Source: Cymodocea nodosa
Taxonomy: Eukaryota > Streptophyta > Magnoliopsida > Alismatales > Cymodoceaceae
Direction: 5' to 3'
Assembly (NCBI GenBank): GCA_036874045.1
Contig: CM072340.1
Coordinates: forward strand, 21,007,001-21,071,000
DNA: 64,000 bases
The notes under the pieces were generated by a model, which worked only from the letters and a program-made list of their open reading frames with translations, did not search any database and had not been told where the DNA came from. Below are positions 50,001 to 62,459 of this stretch, piece by piece. Made by a program: the position numbers and the translations under genes. Positions within the stretch are counted from its first letter, which is position 1; each line of letters starts with the position of its first letter.

Positions 50001-52540
50001 TTCATTTGAATAGATTTTATTATGAATAATCAATCAAATTCCAACAAAGTAAGCAACGATTATGTTATGAATAATCAATCTTCATTCCTACCAAAGATTA
50101 TGTTGATTGGTGCTATATAAATTAAGCAACGATTGAAAATCTAATACAATTGTGTTGAATAACTCTTGACATCTTTTGTTATATATACTGTCATTTTACC
50201 TTATGTCTTGAATGCTGCAATTCTTTTAGTTGGACTTTAGAGAAATCGTAGTAGAAGATTTTTGAGGTATATCAATAAGCCACATTGTTTCTATTCCCCA
50301 AACCGAGAATTTTTCCATGGAAATAATTGTATTCTTTCTGATTGTGAATTTCCATTATATTCACTTGGTTTCTTTCTATTAAGTCGTTATAACAAAAGGG
50401 ATTGATGGTGTCTCCATTTCAACATTATCTAGCCTATTATAGGTCTTTGTTCATTTGTTCTTGGTTCAAGGGGTACATGGATGATTAGAATTGAATAGTT
50501 CCATTCATTATTTGTGATCATTATGGTACCTCACGAGTTGTTTAGAAAACTACAAAAGTTAACATCAAGAAAGATAGGAGTCCGAGGTTTAGGCCTGCAA
50601 CAAATCAACTATACAATTTATCCACTTTACCATCTCAAGAGTGGTTGTGTTTCAAGCTTAGATCTGAATGCATTTCATTTATCATTGAAAAGAGGAAAAA
50701 AATATACACAAGGTTTTACGGTATCTCTAACCTGAGTTTTCTTATCACAGTTGTAAGTGTTAACAAACTACGATTAATGTGGCATCCTTCCTTCAGCCTT
50801 GCACCCTCTGTATGAGTTTGAGACACTCGTTCACTTCCTGCAAGGTCAACAAAATTCTACAGAATACCAGTATAAACTGTTATTTATCAAAATAAAAAGA
50901 ATTGGACAATACAAATGAGGGAAAGATGCTTACCAAGCTTGCCACAAAAGATTTCACACAGCCTGAACTTTCACGAAGGCTGCTTTCTATTGTCTGTAAG
51001 TCATAAGAGGGAGTCCGATTAAGTAAAACTAATCAATTAAGATGTTTGATCAATGAAAGTATCAAGGGCATTACCAGTCTTATTATTTGATGTGATCTAG
51101 AGCTTGTATCATTTAAGGAAGTCTCACCAACCTGTCGTTGAGCTGAAAAGAAAGTGAGAATCTTTAAGCTTACTTTAGCTTTCAAAATGTTGTTTATGCT
51201 GCAACGTAACATAAACTAAAGATTAAAGAGAAGGCCCAAGTCTCTCTAGGTTGTGTATATAGGAAGATTATGTACCTTCACAGACGCTGATCAGTTGTCT
51301 CAGATGCTGACTGTCCCTTACCTTTTCTTCTTCCAACTTCTCAACAACCGTCCCTTTCTATTTAAGAAGCAAAAACAAAATTTGTTTTGTGTTCTGTCCA
51401 AAATTCGCTTTATATATAGAATATAATGTGCAGAAAGGGCACCTCTGGGTCATCCAGTAACCTGAGAGGACCTGAATCAGGTTTTAAGAGGTCACGAACT
51501 ATCTCATTGTAAATTTCCATTGCGGATACTTTGATGGTGAAATCCCTGTCCGAGCTCTGGATTACAATGCAAAGGAACAGCACAATAAGAAATCAGTCTT
51601 GGATTATAATTGGTTTCGGAAATTTCTAGATGATCTTGTTAGTGAAACGACAAAAGTAATTCAGATTAAGAATTAAAACAACCGAATTGATAAAAAACAA
51701 AGTTTTATTCAGATCAGAAATTGAAAGCAATTTATGCCCCAACTTAATTCGAGTAAAAAAAACAGACTTCACGTGATTCCATTAACAAACTTACATCTTG
51801 TATGTGCTTGTAGATATCATTCACAGCACTATCTGTGATGCCTCTCATCGTGAAAGTCTTTCCACTACTAGTTTGTCCATAAGCAAAAATCGTTGCTACA
51901 AAACGCAAGAAGTAATATTGAACCTTATTGCAACAGTTAAAATTTAAAGAAAAAGGTCAGGTTACTTGAATGCGTTACCATTGATCCCTGTAAGTGCCGA
52001 TAGAGCGACGTTCCTAGCTCCTTCTTCATATACCTTGTCAGTAAAACAAGTAGGCCCAAAAACTCTATCTGGAAGCACACAAAAAGTTCAGACTACTTGC
52101 ATCAGTAAGACAATCATGCTCTTGGTTTTTCCTTGAGGGAAATGATTTTATAGGAGACACAAAGTATTACAAATATATAGACGAAGTTCGAAACCAAGCT
52201 TGTAGGATTAAGCATATTCACCAAATGCATAGGAGGCTGAAGAACTGGATCGGTCGTGAGCCGACATCTTGAACAATATCATGTTGTCGTCGACGCACTC
52301 CCATGCCACCTGGTCCTTGGAAGCTATTTCTTTCCTGCTAAGTGGCCTTACACGTACAGTAACGAATATCTTCTCTTCCTTAACCCTGGGAACTCCTGGG
52401 GTTGAAGCAGGCGTTCGCTCTATCTTGGACACAGGAGTAACGAATACCTTATCCTCCTTATTCTTTGTGACTCCTGGACTAGAAACAGGCGCTCTATCCA
52501 TCTTCGACGCTGGAGTACTTGGAGCCCTAGGAATTGTCAT
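47069..52540 (-). CDS. NACK1: Kinesin-7, NACK1/HINKEL type
   Basis: Fourteen exons give 987 residues: 52540-52222, 52068-51979, 51895-51795, 51556-51443, 51357-51276, 51142-51075, 50993-50934, 50856-50732, 49830-49632, 49460-49320, 49240-49148, 49008-48082, 47974-47652, 47390-47069. The N-terminal motor has the P-loop GQTSSGKT (143-150), switch I NDTSSRSH and switch II DLAGSE, then [14 protein letters not shown]. Neck, coiled coil and C-terminal domain (ending [10 protein letters not shown]) follow tobacco NACK1 and Arabidopsis HINKEL, which bind and activate an NPK1/ANP-type MAPKKK at the phragmoplast during cytokinesis. Length is close to the family's 960-975. The N terminus carries a duplicated 26-residue module. 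The symbol is by resemblance; NACK2/TES is the alternative. Confidence 0.95.
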
Positions 52541-52930
52541 TCCGTTGGGACGGAATCAGAGCTATCTGACAATTAGATGCGACAGCTTGAAGAATCTGCA
52601 AACAGAGCAAGATATACAGGATCAATACCTGCATTCTGTTCCCAAGAGGGAAGGGGGAGAGATCCCGTGAAAACCGGTTGGAGTTTCCAGAAATCACCAA
52701 TGACTCCATTTGGAAACAAAATTACACAGAACTCACGCAGTTGGCGCTCGCGCTCGTGCTTTTCCGGTCGCGCAGGTGATCTAGGGTTCGTTCGAGTGGG
52801 AGGATGACTGAGATTGACGACACTACTGATTTGGTGGTGAAGAAATTCTTTCTTCTCTTTAGTAAAGAGAAGTATCGTCCGAGGGACAAACGTTCGAAAT
52901 GGGGAGAGCAGACGCCGCAACGGAAACCTA
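52541..52930 (-). other. Kinesin gene leader, probably with an intron
   Basis: Reading minus, an acceptor CTCTGTTTGCAG followed by ATTCTTCAAG ends near 52597, about 55 bases before the ATG. This suggests an intron in the 5' untranslated region whose donor lies somewhere in 52650-52850. The exact first exon is not resolved. Confidence 0.4.
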
Positions 52931-52982
52931 ACTTTTAGAATGTGATTTCTTTGAAAAAAAAAAACTTTGAATGTGATTTGAG

Positions 52983-52993
52983 CCCAACGGCTA
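52983..52993 (+). promoter_or_regulatory. MSA element upstream of the kinesin gene
   Basis: CCCAACGGCTA fits the mitosis-specific activator consensus YCYAACGGYYA at every position. It lies about 440 bases upstream of the kinesin start codon and about 60 bases beyond the probable leader. A second core AACGG occurs at 52919-52923 in weaker context. MYB3R factors act through MSA elements on G2/M genes, and NACK1-type kinesins are known members of that set, so the placement makes sense. Function is inferred. Confidence 0.65.
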
Positions 52994-52999
52994 ACTTTT

Positions 53000-54141
53000 C
53001 GTCTCTCACTCTCTCCCCAAGGTGGGACCTATGAATGAGGAGTGGGTCCCCCGATCCGCAACAAATTTGGTGGGCGTTAACCACACACGTGAACTATAAA
53101 ATAATAACTTTAAAAATAATCTTTGATAGTGATTTAGAAGTACATTAACAAGTTTTGAATAATAAGTTAAATTGTTATTAAAATCTGAATTTTGATAGAC
53201 AATATAAAATCATTCTGTGAGTTTTGCTGAAGAGTTTATAAAATAACTTTGGTCAACTTAACTACTTGGAGAGTTAACTAATTTGGTTTAAAATGTATAA
53301 TATATATGATATGTAACGCATAATGAACGCCGCCATGTGGTACCGACTAGATCAACTAAAATTTATCATGCAAATCAACAATTCAAGATCCAAGCTAGTA
53401 AGTAGTTCGTTCGGCCATGATACAAAGAAAAACTGACTCGATCAAATAAAACGAGTAGATTAAACACAAGCATTTCGATCTATAACTTGACAAACGAAGG
53501 CAGGCTGAGGACCGAGATTCCAACGACCTAGACTTGGCAAAGAAGATTGCCTGTTTGAGAAAACCGGTGGTACCGTGCTAGCGGATAATAATATGATTAG
53601 AAGCACCGACTAGCAAGTAAATCAGATGTCTAGACTTTATTTCTCAAATGAGGGCATGCCAGTATAAGTACAGACAAGAATAAGTTGTCAAAGGTGCAAA
53701 TTCGTGAATGAAGTACACCGTTTCGAAGGTAGGGAGATCAGAAGGGTGCTTGCTCAAATATCGCCCCCTCATGCAACAATCAAATCCTTTAAAGAAACTA
53801 GTCGAGTGTATGCGTAAGTTAACGAATAATCAAGGCAAACAAAAAAAAGCCTTATGTGGTTCGCAACACGATTCCAACTGGTGCAAAATAGTTTCAAGCG
53901 TGATGGATGGGGGTGAGCTGTCTTTCCTTCTTTACATTTGTCTCCTTATTGCTGGTTACCAATATATATTGCTGGACACCCGCACCCAGTTTTCCTCTAT
54001 CCATGAGCAATCCGAACTTCTTCCCTTCTCGTAATTGTGAAAAACAAATGATGAAGGGCACATGTAATGGAGAACTCTTTTTTCAAGTCCATTAACCCCC
54101 AAAGAAGGCCGAAACTAGAGTTCAAACTTCGAAATCATGTG
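53000..54141. other. Intergenic region
   Basis: It lies between the kinesin promoter and the 3' end of the DUF789 gene. AT-rich at first, then mixed. The open frame at 53708-54034 has no family resemblance. No gene is seen. Confidence 0.55.
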
Positions 54142-57100
54142 TCATCTGTGGAATGCACCACGCTGAGCGAAGAACTTGTAATCAGGGTGATCGGCACAAC
54201 GCAGCCGTAGCCATTTTTCGGCAGCCTTTTGAAGGGATTGTGCAAGTTGCCTCTTGCATCCACCATTCGGTGTCCATATGGAGCCTTTGAGCTTGTATGA
54301 CACGAGACCAAATACTGGGAGGGAGATCTCTTGAACACTGGTAGTTCCTCGAGGATGGGTAATTATAGGACTGGGTGATCCACCAGCATCTGTTTGGAAA
54401 GTAATATTTGAGAAACATTACTGCATCACATGTACTAAACAATTACTAGCAGCAACAAACATTAGGTTACCGTGAAAGACATCTAATTATGCAATTTTGA
54501 CAAGGAAACCGTATCGTGTTACCAATAATAACATATAGTTTTAAGATTAAAAAAAAATTCCACCTATCAATGTTACTAATGCTCATTTTATAATATACAA
54601 TAAAGCACTTCTATTTGACGTGTACCTCTTCTGAAAGAAACAAAAAAAGGTAAATCCTAGGCCCAACAGTTTCATCCATATCCATATAACAACTCGATGG
54701 TATTTCTAACGACGCCCCAGAAATGGAAAACCTATATTAAAACTTTACATATTATAACGACAGTATACAAATTAAACAGTCAATATGAAGAAGTCCAACC
54801 GCATCAGTTTGGAAAATAATACTTGAAAACCATTATCATGATACATATTATAGAGGAGGAAATGAAAATGCAGGAATATCTTTTACAATTAATAGCACAA
54901 ACAAACATTTACTGATATAGACCAGTGGATTAGGAAATATTAAAACTTGCATAAACTGAGTCATGTTTCCTCCATTTACACGAGTGTGGCACTTGGTAGT
55001 ATAATAAACAATTGTACTGCTTTCACTTCCAGTGCTCAAGAAAGATACAAAGAAAGATACAAATAACGAGAGTTTCTTGCAACTCAATCGATATTGAAGT
55101 TTACTCTGTTTCCCGATTACGCAAAACTTTACTTCCAAAAGGTTCATTAGATGCAAGAATGGCAAGACTAAACCATTAACCGGCAAAAGGAACACCCACA
55201 AGATTAATGGCAAATTCTACTGAGTCTACGATGAGACAGGTAGAAGACTAGTTCAAAGTTTAAACACACATTTCCCAGAAATTCAGGAGGCAAAAAAGGC
55301 TAAATGGAAGACAGCAAGGATTCTATTTAACAAGTACTTTTTTTATGACAGGAAAATAACTTCAGTATGCTTCTTTTGCAAGGAACTAAGAAAAAAAAAG
55401 AGGGAAAGTACCTCCTAGAGGCGTTGAAAGAGAATGAAACGTGAGGAAGCAAGCATCCAAATCCCTCAGAGTTTGTCCCGTTGGTATCCTATATATTGGG
55501 TACCTAAAGAAACCAAATGATGCAACAACAGTCACCACAAGTGGAAGTATCACATTCAATAATAAATATCATCAACAAGAAACATTTATAACATACCATG
55601 CAACAGATATCCAACTAGCAGACGACAAATCACAACTTCTCATAGTCTTCAACTCAGGACAATGTCGTGCAAGTTGTGCAATCTGCTACAATCAACAACA
55701 ATGTAAAAAAAAAAAAACTGAATTGAGAATAAACATTAAAATAGGCAAAGTTCAACTTTACAAATAAAATAGCAAATACTGTAACCAACTCCAACCTTAA
55801 CCGATGCTTCTAGCTCTTCATGATGTGGAGTGAAAATGCATTTTCATAACAAGATATTGATTGCATAAGACGATTGGAACAAAATTCAAGGAAATATAGA
55901 ATTGAACAAATACTGTTTGATTTTCCTTGAGTGGTATTTCTCAGACCTTTACCAACCACATGCAAGAGATTTTAGGAACTGTATTACATGGTAAATGACT
56001 AATAAATGATAATACATTAAATACTAAATAGTTGAAAGATCATGATAATATCAAATTTACAAGAATAATAAAATTAGCACAAAAATCACAGGTTACCAGT
56101 TACAGTTATAAGTTTTTTAAATAAAAGCAATTAAATGAATCCAAGAAGTATCTTGGACATCCAAGAAGTATCCTAGCCAAATACAAGGCAAATCTTGATT
56201 TCTTTTTAAAATAATCCAAACATGCCATGCAGTGTATCCAACAGATACAAGTTGTATCCAGGCTGAATCGGTGTCCAATGTAGGTGCAACAAGTGTTTAG
56301 GAGAATCCATGTTTCATGGTACCATACCCATATCATTTGACTTATAAACTATAAAAAGTGAATCATATGATATTTCAAATGATAAACAGAAGTGATAATG
56401 AAATTATAACCAATTTCTTGCCTGATTCTTTTGATGACAAAAAGCATATATAAACCCTTACAAATCTGACAGTACCATACCATTTAAGGATTTTGCTAGA
56501 TAACGGCCAAAAAGCCTTTTGTATAGTAAATCAGTATATTTGTCATGCTCTGTATAATAAACCAGTGCATCCCATTCACAAAATATGCAGCAAGACTTGC
56601 CTTGTCAGCTAATGGTACACGACTGTAGGGAACATCCCTCTCAAAGAATTCAAATATCAGATGGCCTGGAGAATTCCCAGCTTCACTATCATTGCTTGAA
56701 AAGCTTTCCAATGATCCAGCATGTTTGTCCCTCACAGACAGGCTATCCAACCCAAGCATTAAAGCATTAGTAGCATGAGATTGGTTCGACTCATTTGAAG
56801 ATTTTGTGCTCCTTTCAAGTTCGTAATCACTACTCCAGTCACTACCTGCATAACAGTCAACATCACTTTCTTCACCAGGTCTCCTACAAAGACAAATTAT
56901 ATAAATCATTTCCCTATTTTATTTGTACATAAAAAAAAAAAAAATGCCAAAAGAACCTAACGGTAGTTTGCCATTTGGTTTATTAGTTATAAAATAAGGG
57001 AGTATAAAACAACAAACATATCATTTTTGCCTAGTTCATGCCAAAAACAATTACAAGAACATAACGATGTTGGAAGAAAAGTTCAAAGAGTTTGCACCCT

Positions 57101-58582
57101 GATATTATTATATGATTTGACATCCATGGATGACGTGAAACAGTAGGAAACTGTTAAAAATCTAATTACCTACCTCCTTAAAGGTATATTCTGATTTTTA
57201 AGAGATCGAACATAGTGGCAAGTAAATTAAAGAAAAAGACAAAAGATAAGAAGTCAACAACAATAAGGCAATCCTTATTTGTTGCATAATCAAATCTTTT
57301 TCTGGATATTTCTAGACAGATAATTCTAGAATCTACTATACCTCATTCAAAGAGTACACAAGTAACACAAGGTGAAACAAATTCTCGCATAATTTACAAC
57401 ATCATGGTGAAGCATAAACACACACACATTGTTTTTGTCATTTTAAAGCATGATTCAAAACATTAAGTCTTTGCAGTTTCATTATCTCTATTGCTATGTA
57501 GGACACACTAGATCCCTGTTTAACCGAAAAGCATAGGAAATTCACTTGGTTCTGAATTAAATATTTTTCTCCTAGTTAACAACAGCAGATTTCAAAATCA
57601 TCAGCCATCCATGTGAAAAATAGACTGTAGAACATTCGATTATGTGGTCACGTAGAATTTATAAACAGGTGATAATCTTGGAAGCTTACAATTAGATACA
57701 ATAAGATAGAAAGTGAAGTATATTATATCCAGTGATAATTAGATGATCGGATTTTCATTTATTGCAATGTACTTGTCTAAAAATTCATGTTATGTACTTG
57801 ACGAAATAAACTCTACAAGGAAATTGACCACAGACGAAGAAAAAAATTAGAAAGAACATTAAACACAAGCAAAAAAAGGGAACTTCAAGTCGTACTCATA
57901 TATTAAGTTATACTCACATCTAGTAACTATCAGTTGGATACAGGTTTACGATGAAAAGATATGTAAACTGCAATACCTTTGGACGAAAGGAGGCCTAGAA
58001 GATTCTCCATAAAGTTGAATACCAGAAAGATACGGCACGTAATACTGCTTCACGCTATCTCTCTTGTTCAAAACCAACGGAACACCAGCCCCATACGCGC
58101 TGGATTCCTTGAACGACTCCCAGAGATCAAGCAGCGCAAAATACGGCCAGAACTCCGCATTACAAGCATTCAACTCCCTCATCGTCGTCTAGACCAAAAC
58201 CAGGAAAAAAAAAACACGAAATTTACAATCCAACGGCCATGATCCCACCACATAATACCGTAAACTTGAAAAATAAAGCCCAAACCTTTGACAAATACTG
58301 CGCAGGAACAGAAGGCGTTACCGACTCCAAAAACCGCTCAAGGTTACTCATCGGTAACGCCGCCGTCGTGTCTGAAGCACGGGACGCGTCATCCATCGAG
58401 ACATCCACCAGCGGACGTTCCATGTCGGCCATCCCCGCATCTCTTCTCACCCTAAAAGCCCCATCTTTCCACCCACTGCTGTTCTCATTCCGATGATTCT
58501 GCTCGTTCTGATGCCTTCTCCCCTTGGACGGGCAGTAGAACCTGCCTTCCCCCTGCCTGAACCTCACGCTCGCCTCCAACAT
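54142..58582 (-). CDS. DUF789 family protein
   Basis: Six exons, 58582-58286, 58188-57977, 56883-56601, 55682-55597, 55503-55412 and 54389-54142, give 405 residues. The DUF789 core is clear: [19 protein letters not shown] near residue 79, [28 protein letters not shown], then [36 protein letters not shown] and [12 protein letters not shown]. The C terminus [15 protein letters not shown] closes the domain. The family is plant-specific in this form and has no assigned biochemical role. The intron 56600-55683 starts with GC (AAG then GCAAGT), a non-canonical but known donor; every other border is GT-AG. The start at 58582 is the only ATG that gives the family N terminus ([18 protein letters not shown]). 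Confidence 0.92.
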
Positions 58583-59990
58583 CTCTGCCGCCTTCTTGAC
58601 GGACGACAGCGGCGAGAAAGGGAGAGAAGCAAGGATCCGATCAAAGGCGTGGCCTTCACCGGATGGGAAGGAGAGAGGAAGGAAGGTGTGATCGTGGGCG
58701 GATGGAGTGGGAATTGGGGGAGTAGGAAAGGGCTGGAGGACAGGGAGGATGGGAGTATTAATGGAAATGAAGGTGGGGTTTGTGGAAGGGGATTAGATTA
58801 ATCATCATTAATTAGAAATTTGGAGTTATGTTTAGGCAATAATTAGTATATTTAAATAGGAGGAGGGAGGTGATAACTGCTTTGTTTTCGTCGTCTATTT
58901 AAGGTTTGAGGAGGAAGTGGATCGACATCGAGTATCGACCCGGGATGATTATTTATTTATATTATTAAAAAATTGATTCGATTTTCTTGTACACTTGTAT
59001 GGTTGAGATGGACAGATAGTGACTCTCTGGATTGCAACGCGGCGCAGTGTTTCGGATATGGGTGCCAGCCTGGTCATTCCGTTGTCGAAGGGCGTCTTTA
59101 CCGTTTTAGTCTTTTTTTTCTTATAATAAATTTTCGGTGTATGTAGTTCTTGCAATTTTTCTGTTATTAGTTCACTTCAAATTACTGTAATTATAACAAA
59201 GGATGTAAAACTTATCTTTATTATAAAAAAATTATGGAGCTTACATATTACTCTATTATTAATAGAGTGGAAAATTTTGAAAATATTAGATCACTTCTAA
59301 GATAATTTCTCACCTTCAGATTTAAATTTCGTAAGATGGGTAAGTATTTGAGATTGATACTAAAAAAAACTCAATAGAAGTGTTTCAATTAACGGAAGAT
59401 GCCGATATGGGAAGGCCGAGGCGATCAGGATCAAGGGACGAGGTGGACCACACATTGAATGGCACGTGGCTCATGTTGTCTGCCACAAGGGATACTTTCT
59501 TGCGACGTCTCCACCACCACAACCTTTACCGTACCCATGGAGAAGGAAAAAGGAAGAGGATCGATCAGCTCACATACAAGTTCAGATGAGGTCGGTCTCC
59601 CACCCACCTCAGGTCAAAGGACGTGGGCTTGGGATAAGGCGTGGCCACATGGGTGGGGAGGGATGGATCTAAAGAACAGGTTTCTTCCGCATCTGCCGCC
59701 ACCACACCACTGCTGCTGCATCATCGTCAACCACCGACCCATTTGGGGGTTTCTCCCTCGCTCCCTGCACGTCACGTGCACTTTTACGTTGAATAGATCT
59801 TATACGATGTATTCTCTATCATACATAACATGTATACTTTAACAGAGACATATTATTCTGTATCACATTTATAGCTTGACAGATCGGAAGATTATATACT
59901 ACAAAATCAACCCATCTGCTTTGATGGTGGACACCAGCGATATGGCCGACTTTGCCCATCTACTGACAGGAAGTCTCTTCTGATCCAAAA
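58583..59990. other. Intergenic region upstream of DUF789 gene
   Basis: The part near 58583-58900 is probably the DUF789 promoter and leader. It is GA-rich with GGAGG words. Beyond it no gene is recognised; open frames at 59380-59842 overlap in three frames and resemble nothing known. Confidence 0.5.
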
Positions 59991-60019
59991 ACTTTAAGGG
60001 CTTCGAAAGGATACCAACT

Positions 60020-60150
60020 CCATCGTAAATGAATATATACGTAAGTTCAGGTCTATGCCAAGTTGCTTCATCGATGATTCTGTAAAGATATTCTACTTGC
60101 TTAATGGACTCAAAATAGCTTATAATTCGTTCACAATCTCTATGAACCTG
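60020..60150 (+). mobile_element. Copia retrotransposon gag (UBN2) relic
   Basis: The translation from 60022 reads TNSIVNEYIRKFRSM and then DDSVKIFYLLNGLKIAYNSF. This matches the UBN2/gag region of Ty1-Copia elements (form: VxEYLxKF then DEDxVLxLLNGLPxEYxSF). The frame breaks just after. No integrase, reverse transcriptase or LTRs are seen nearby, so it is an isolated fragment. Confidence 0.6.
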
Positions 60151-61059
60151 CCGCCTCTCCTATTCCTTCCTCTGCCACACCAACCATCTCCATCCCATGT
60201 TCATCACCCAATGATAACGATTAACATGTGGCCGATGGTAATACCATCATCAAACCAAATCCTTAGCATCTCCAAACCATTATTCCTACTGTAGGAGCCG
60301 AAGTCTGTTTTTTCAACCTTATGGCATCCTCGATGGTGGCGTGCCACGGAAGACGAGCTCGCTACTTTTGATCTGCTACCACGTAGTTCAGACATGAGGA
60401 TTCTCGCAACCAAGTGAGTTTGGAAAATAAAGTTGAACTCAAATGGTACACTTGTTCGACCGACTAATAAAAGCGAGGTACGTCGTAGAGGAATTTAAAC
60501 AAATAGCTGGTCTCCAAGTTCTCCGGTACGCTCCTTCCATCTTCGACATCACCTTCTTAATTCTTCGATTGCAACTTCTCTCCTGCCCCAACACCTTCCC
60601 ATCCATCTCCTACGGCGACAATTCTAAGTTTGCTCCTATGACAACACCTTCTCACTTCCAAGTTGAGGTTTGTCCGACTTTTGCCTTCAATTCTTGTTTT
60701 TTTTCCTTAATATTCTTTCACACAATCAATATATAGCGGCAGATTAGAATGCCATGCACATCTCAAACCATGGGTTTTTCTCCGCCGTATTACCATTTTC
60801 ATCGTCTCAAACCAACCCACCAGTCGAATGTTGCAGAGGACCTCTCTCGTTCCGATGAGGATCGAACACGTTTGATGTCAGCCATCCGTTCATCGCCAGC
60901 ACTATTGTTGGTCTGAGTTTAGTTTGTGCTTGGTACGCCGCACCATTCTTTCGTGAAGACGTGCCTCTTCCTCCATTTCTGCCGTCCCCAATAATGGGGT
61001 CTACAATTCGTCCATCTCCTCCTCCTCCCAGACCTTGCTTTTCCATGCCCCATCGAGTG

Positions 61060-62459
61060 GTTCTCGTATGGCGAGGCTTCAAGGAAACCCAACGGTGTGA
61101 TAAGAAGATGTGGTCGTCACAACGTCAAGTGTGTGAACACCGTACTTCATGTCCCGTTCGGGCAAGGGAAAATGGTATCCGGCAGAGGACGTCAGGTTCC
61201 AGGAGAAGACACTGACGGTCCGAGATGAGAGCCTTGCCATCTTTTACCGTCCAAAGACAACTGTAGCTTCCTCTACAACTTCACCTCACCCGTTCAGTGC
61301 TTCGATCCTTCGACTTTCGTAAGCCCAAACTTATTCGACTGCAAGCCGAACGTATATAATTTCTCCAATGATGTATTCGACAGAAACCACTGTTCCTCCC
61401 ATTGTGGAGACTACGACCTCTCCTACGAGTCGAACGAGGCAGGAGCAGATGTTTCCTCGTCTGGCGATGGTTCTTCGCTTGGCACCAGCTCCATGACTCC
61501 AGCCGTGGAGTGGACGTTATCCTTCCAAGAAGACACTCCAGCGGTGGAGTCCACCGATTCATTTTGCTGTCCGTTGGGTTCTCACCAACAGCAAGCTTTT
61601 GCCGGAGTGCTTCAGCTGCAAGATGAGCGTTAATCAAGCCGATTCCTCGAAAGTTGTTCTCACTTGCAGAAGTAACCTCAAGCGCACTTGTCCGGCCCAT
61701 GGTACCGAATTTTTGTTGATTCCGTTCATATATAATGAATTTAATTCGATTACAAAGAAGTATCTTTTCCTTACAGTTCTCTTCTGCCTCTCATTTTTGT
61801 TTTCCTGATCGTTGTCTATCCTGCGTGATTCCTGACTTTGTGGGTTCTAACATGTACTCCAAGTCTGTTTTTTGTGATTGCAGGTGGATCCAAATATACA
61901 TGGAACAAGATCCTGATAGGTAACTTATTATTAATTTATCACATCCTCTCCACACAAATTCTTAGTAAATTCTTATTTAGAGTTGATTTTCGAAAAATGT
62001 TTAGAAATAAAGTGAAGCAATTATTGAAAGAGATTTGCATGTCATGCCATCGAATTTTCCAAGTTGAAATGATCGCAATATCTTTTTCGAACTAGGACAA
62101 GCCATCTACGCTACGGTCCATGCTAATTTAATTAAACTCAATATCATATACTGATCTGCTTCTAAAAGTAATTAACTTTTATTAATTCCCTTGTTTGTTT
62201 ATGATCAGGTTTATCCGCGGGCCTCTTTGTCGGTGTTCTAGCCACCGGTTTCTGCTTCTTCTTGCGGAGGAAACACAGGAAGGAGAAGAACAGCTAGCAA
62301 TTCCTCCCGCCCTGCCCTTGCACGGAGCAAGGAACCAGAGTACCAGAGCAACTATGTCCTTACCCATATATTCACAGAAAAGGAGCTCGAAGATGCCACC
62401 GACGGCTTCCATTCCTCCAAAGAACTTGGAGACGGCGGCTTTGGCACCGTCTACGAAGG
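61060..62459 (+). pseudogene. LRK10-like (WAK-associated) receptor kinase fragment, frameshifted
   Basis: The remains of the extracellular part are found in shifting frames: KWYPAEDVRFQEKTLTVRDE (61165-61223), then, in another frame, DNCSFLYNFTSPVQCF and FVSPNLFDCKPNVYNFS (61258-61376). A short exon (61884-61919) encodes KYTWNKILI. The membrane exon begins 62211 with GLSAGLFVGVLATGFCFFL and RRKHRKEKNS, then a stop; one base out of frame it continues with LTHIFTEKELEDATDGFHSS and KELGDGGFGTVYE, the kinase start and glycine loop, to a donor at 62459. No further kinase exons lie in the window, though they could follow beyond 64000. Family LRK10L-1 is likely. Several frameshifts and a stop argue for a pseudogene. 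Confidence 0.6.
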
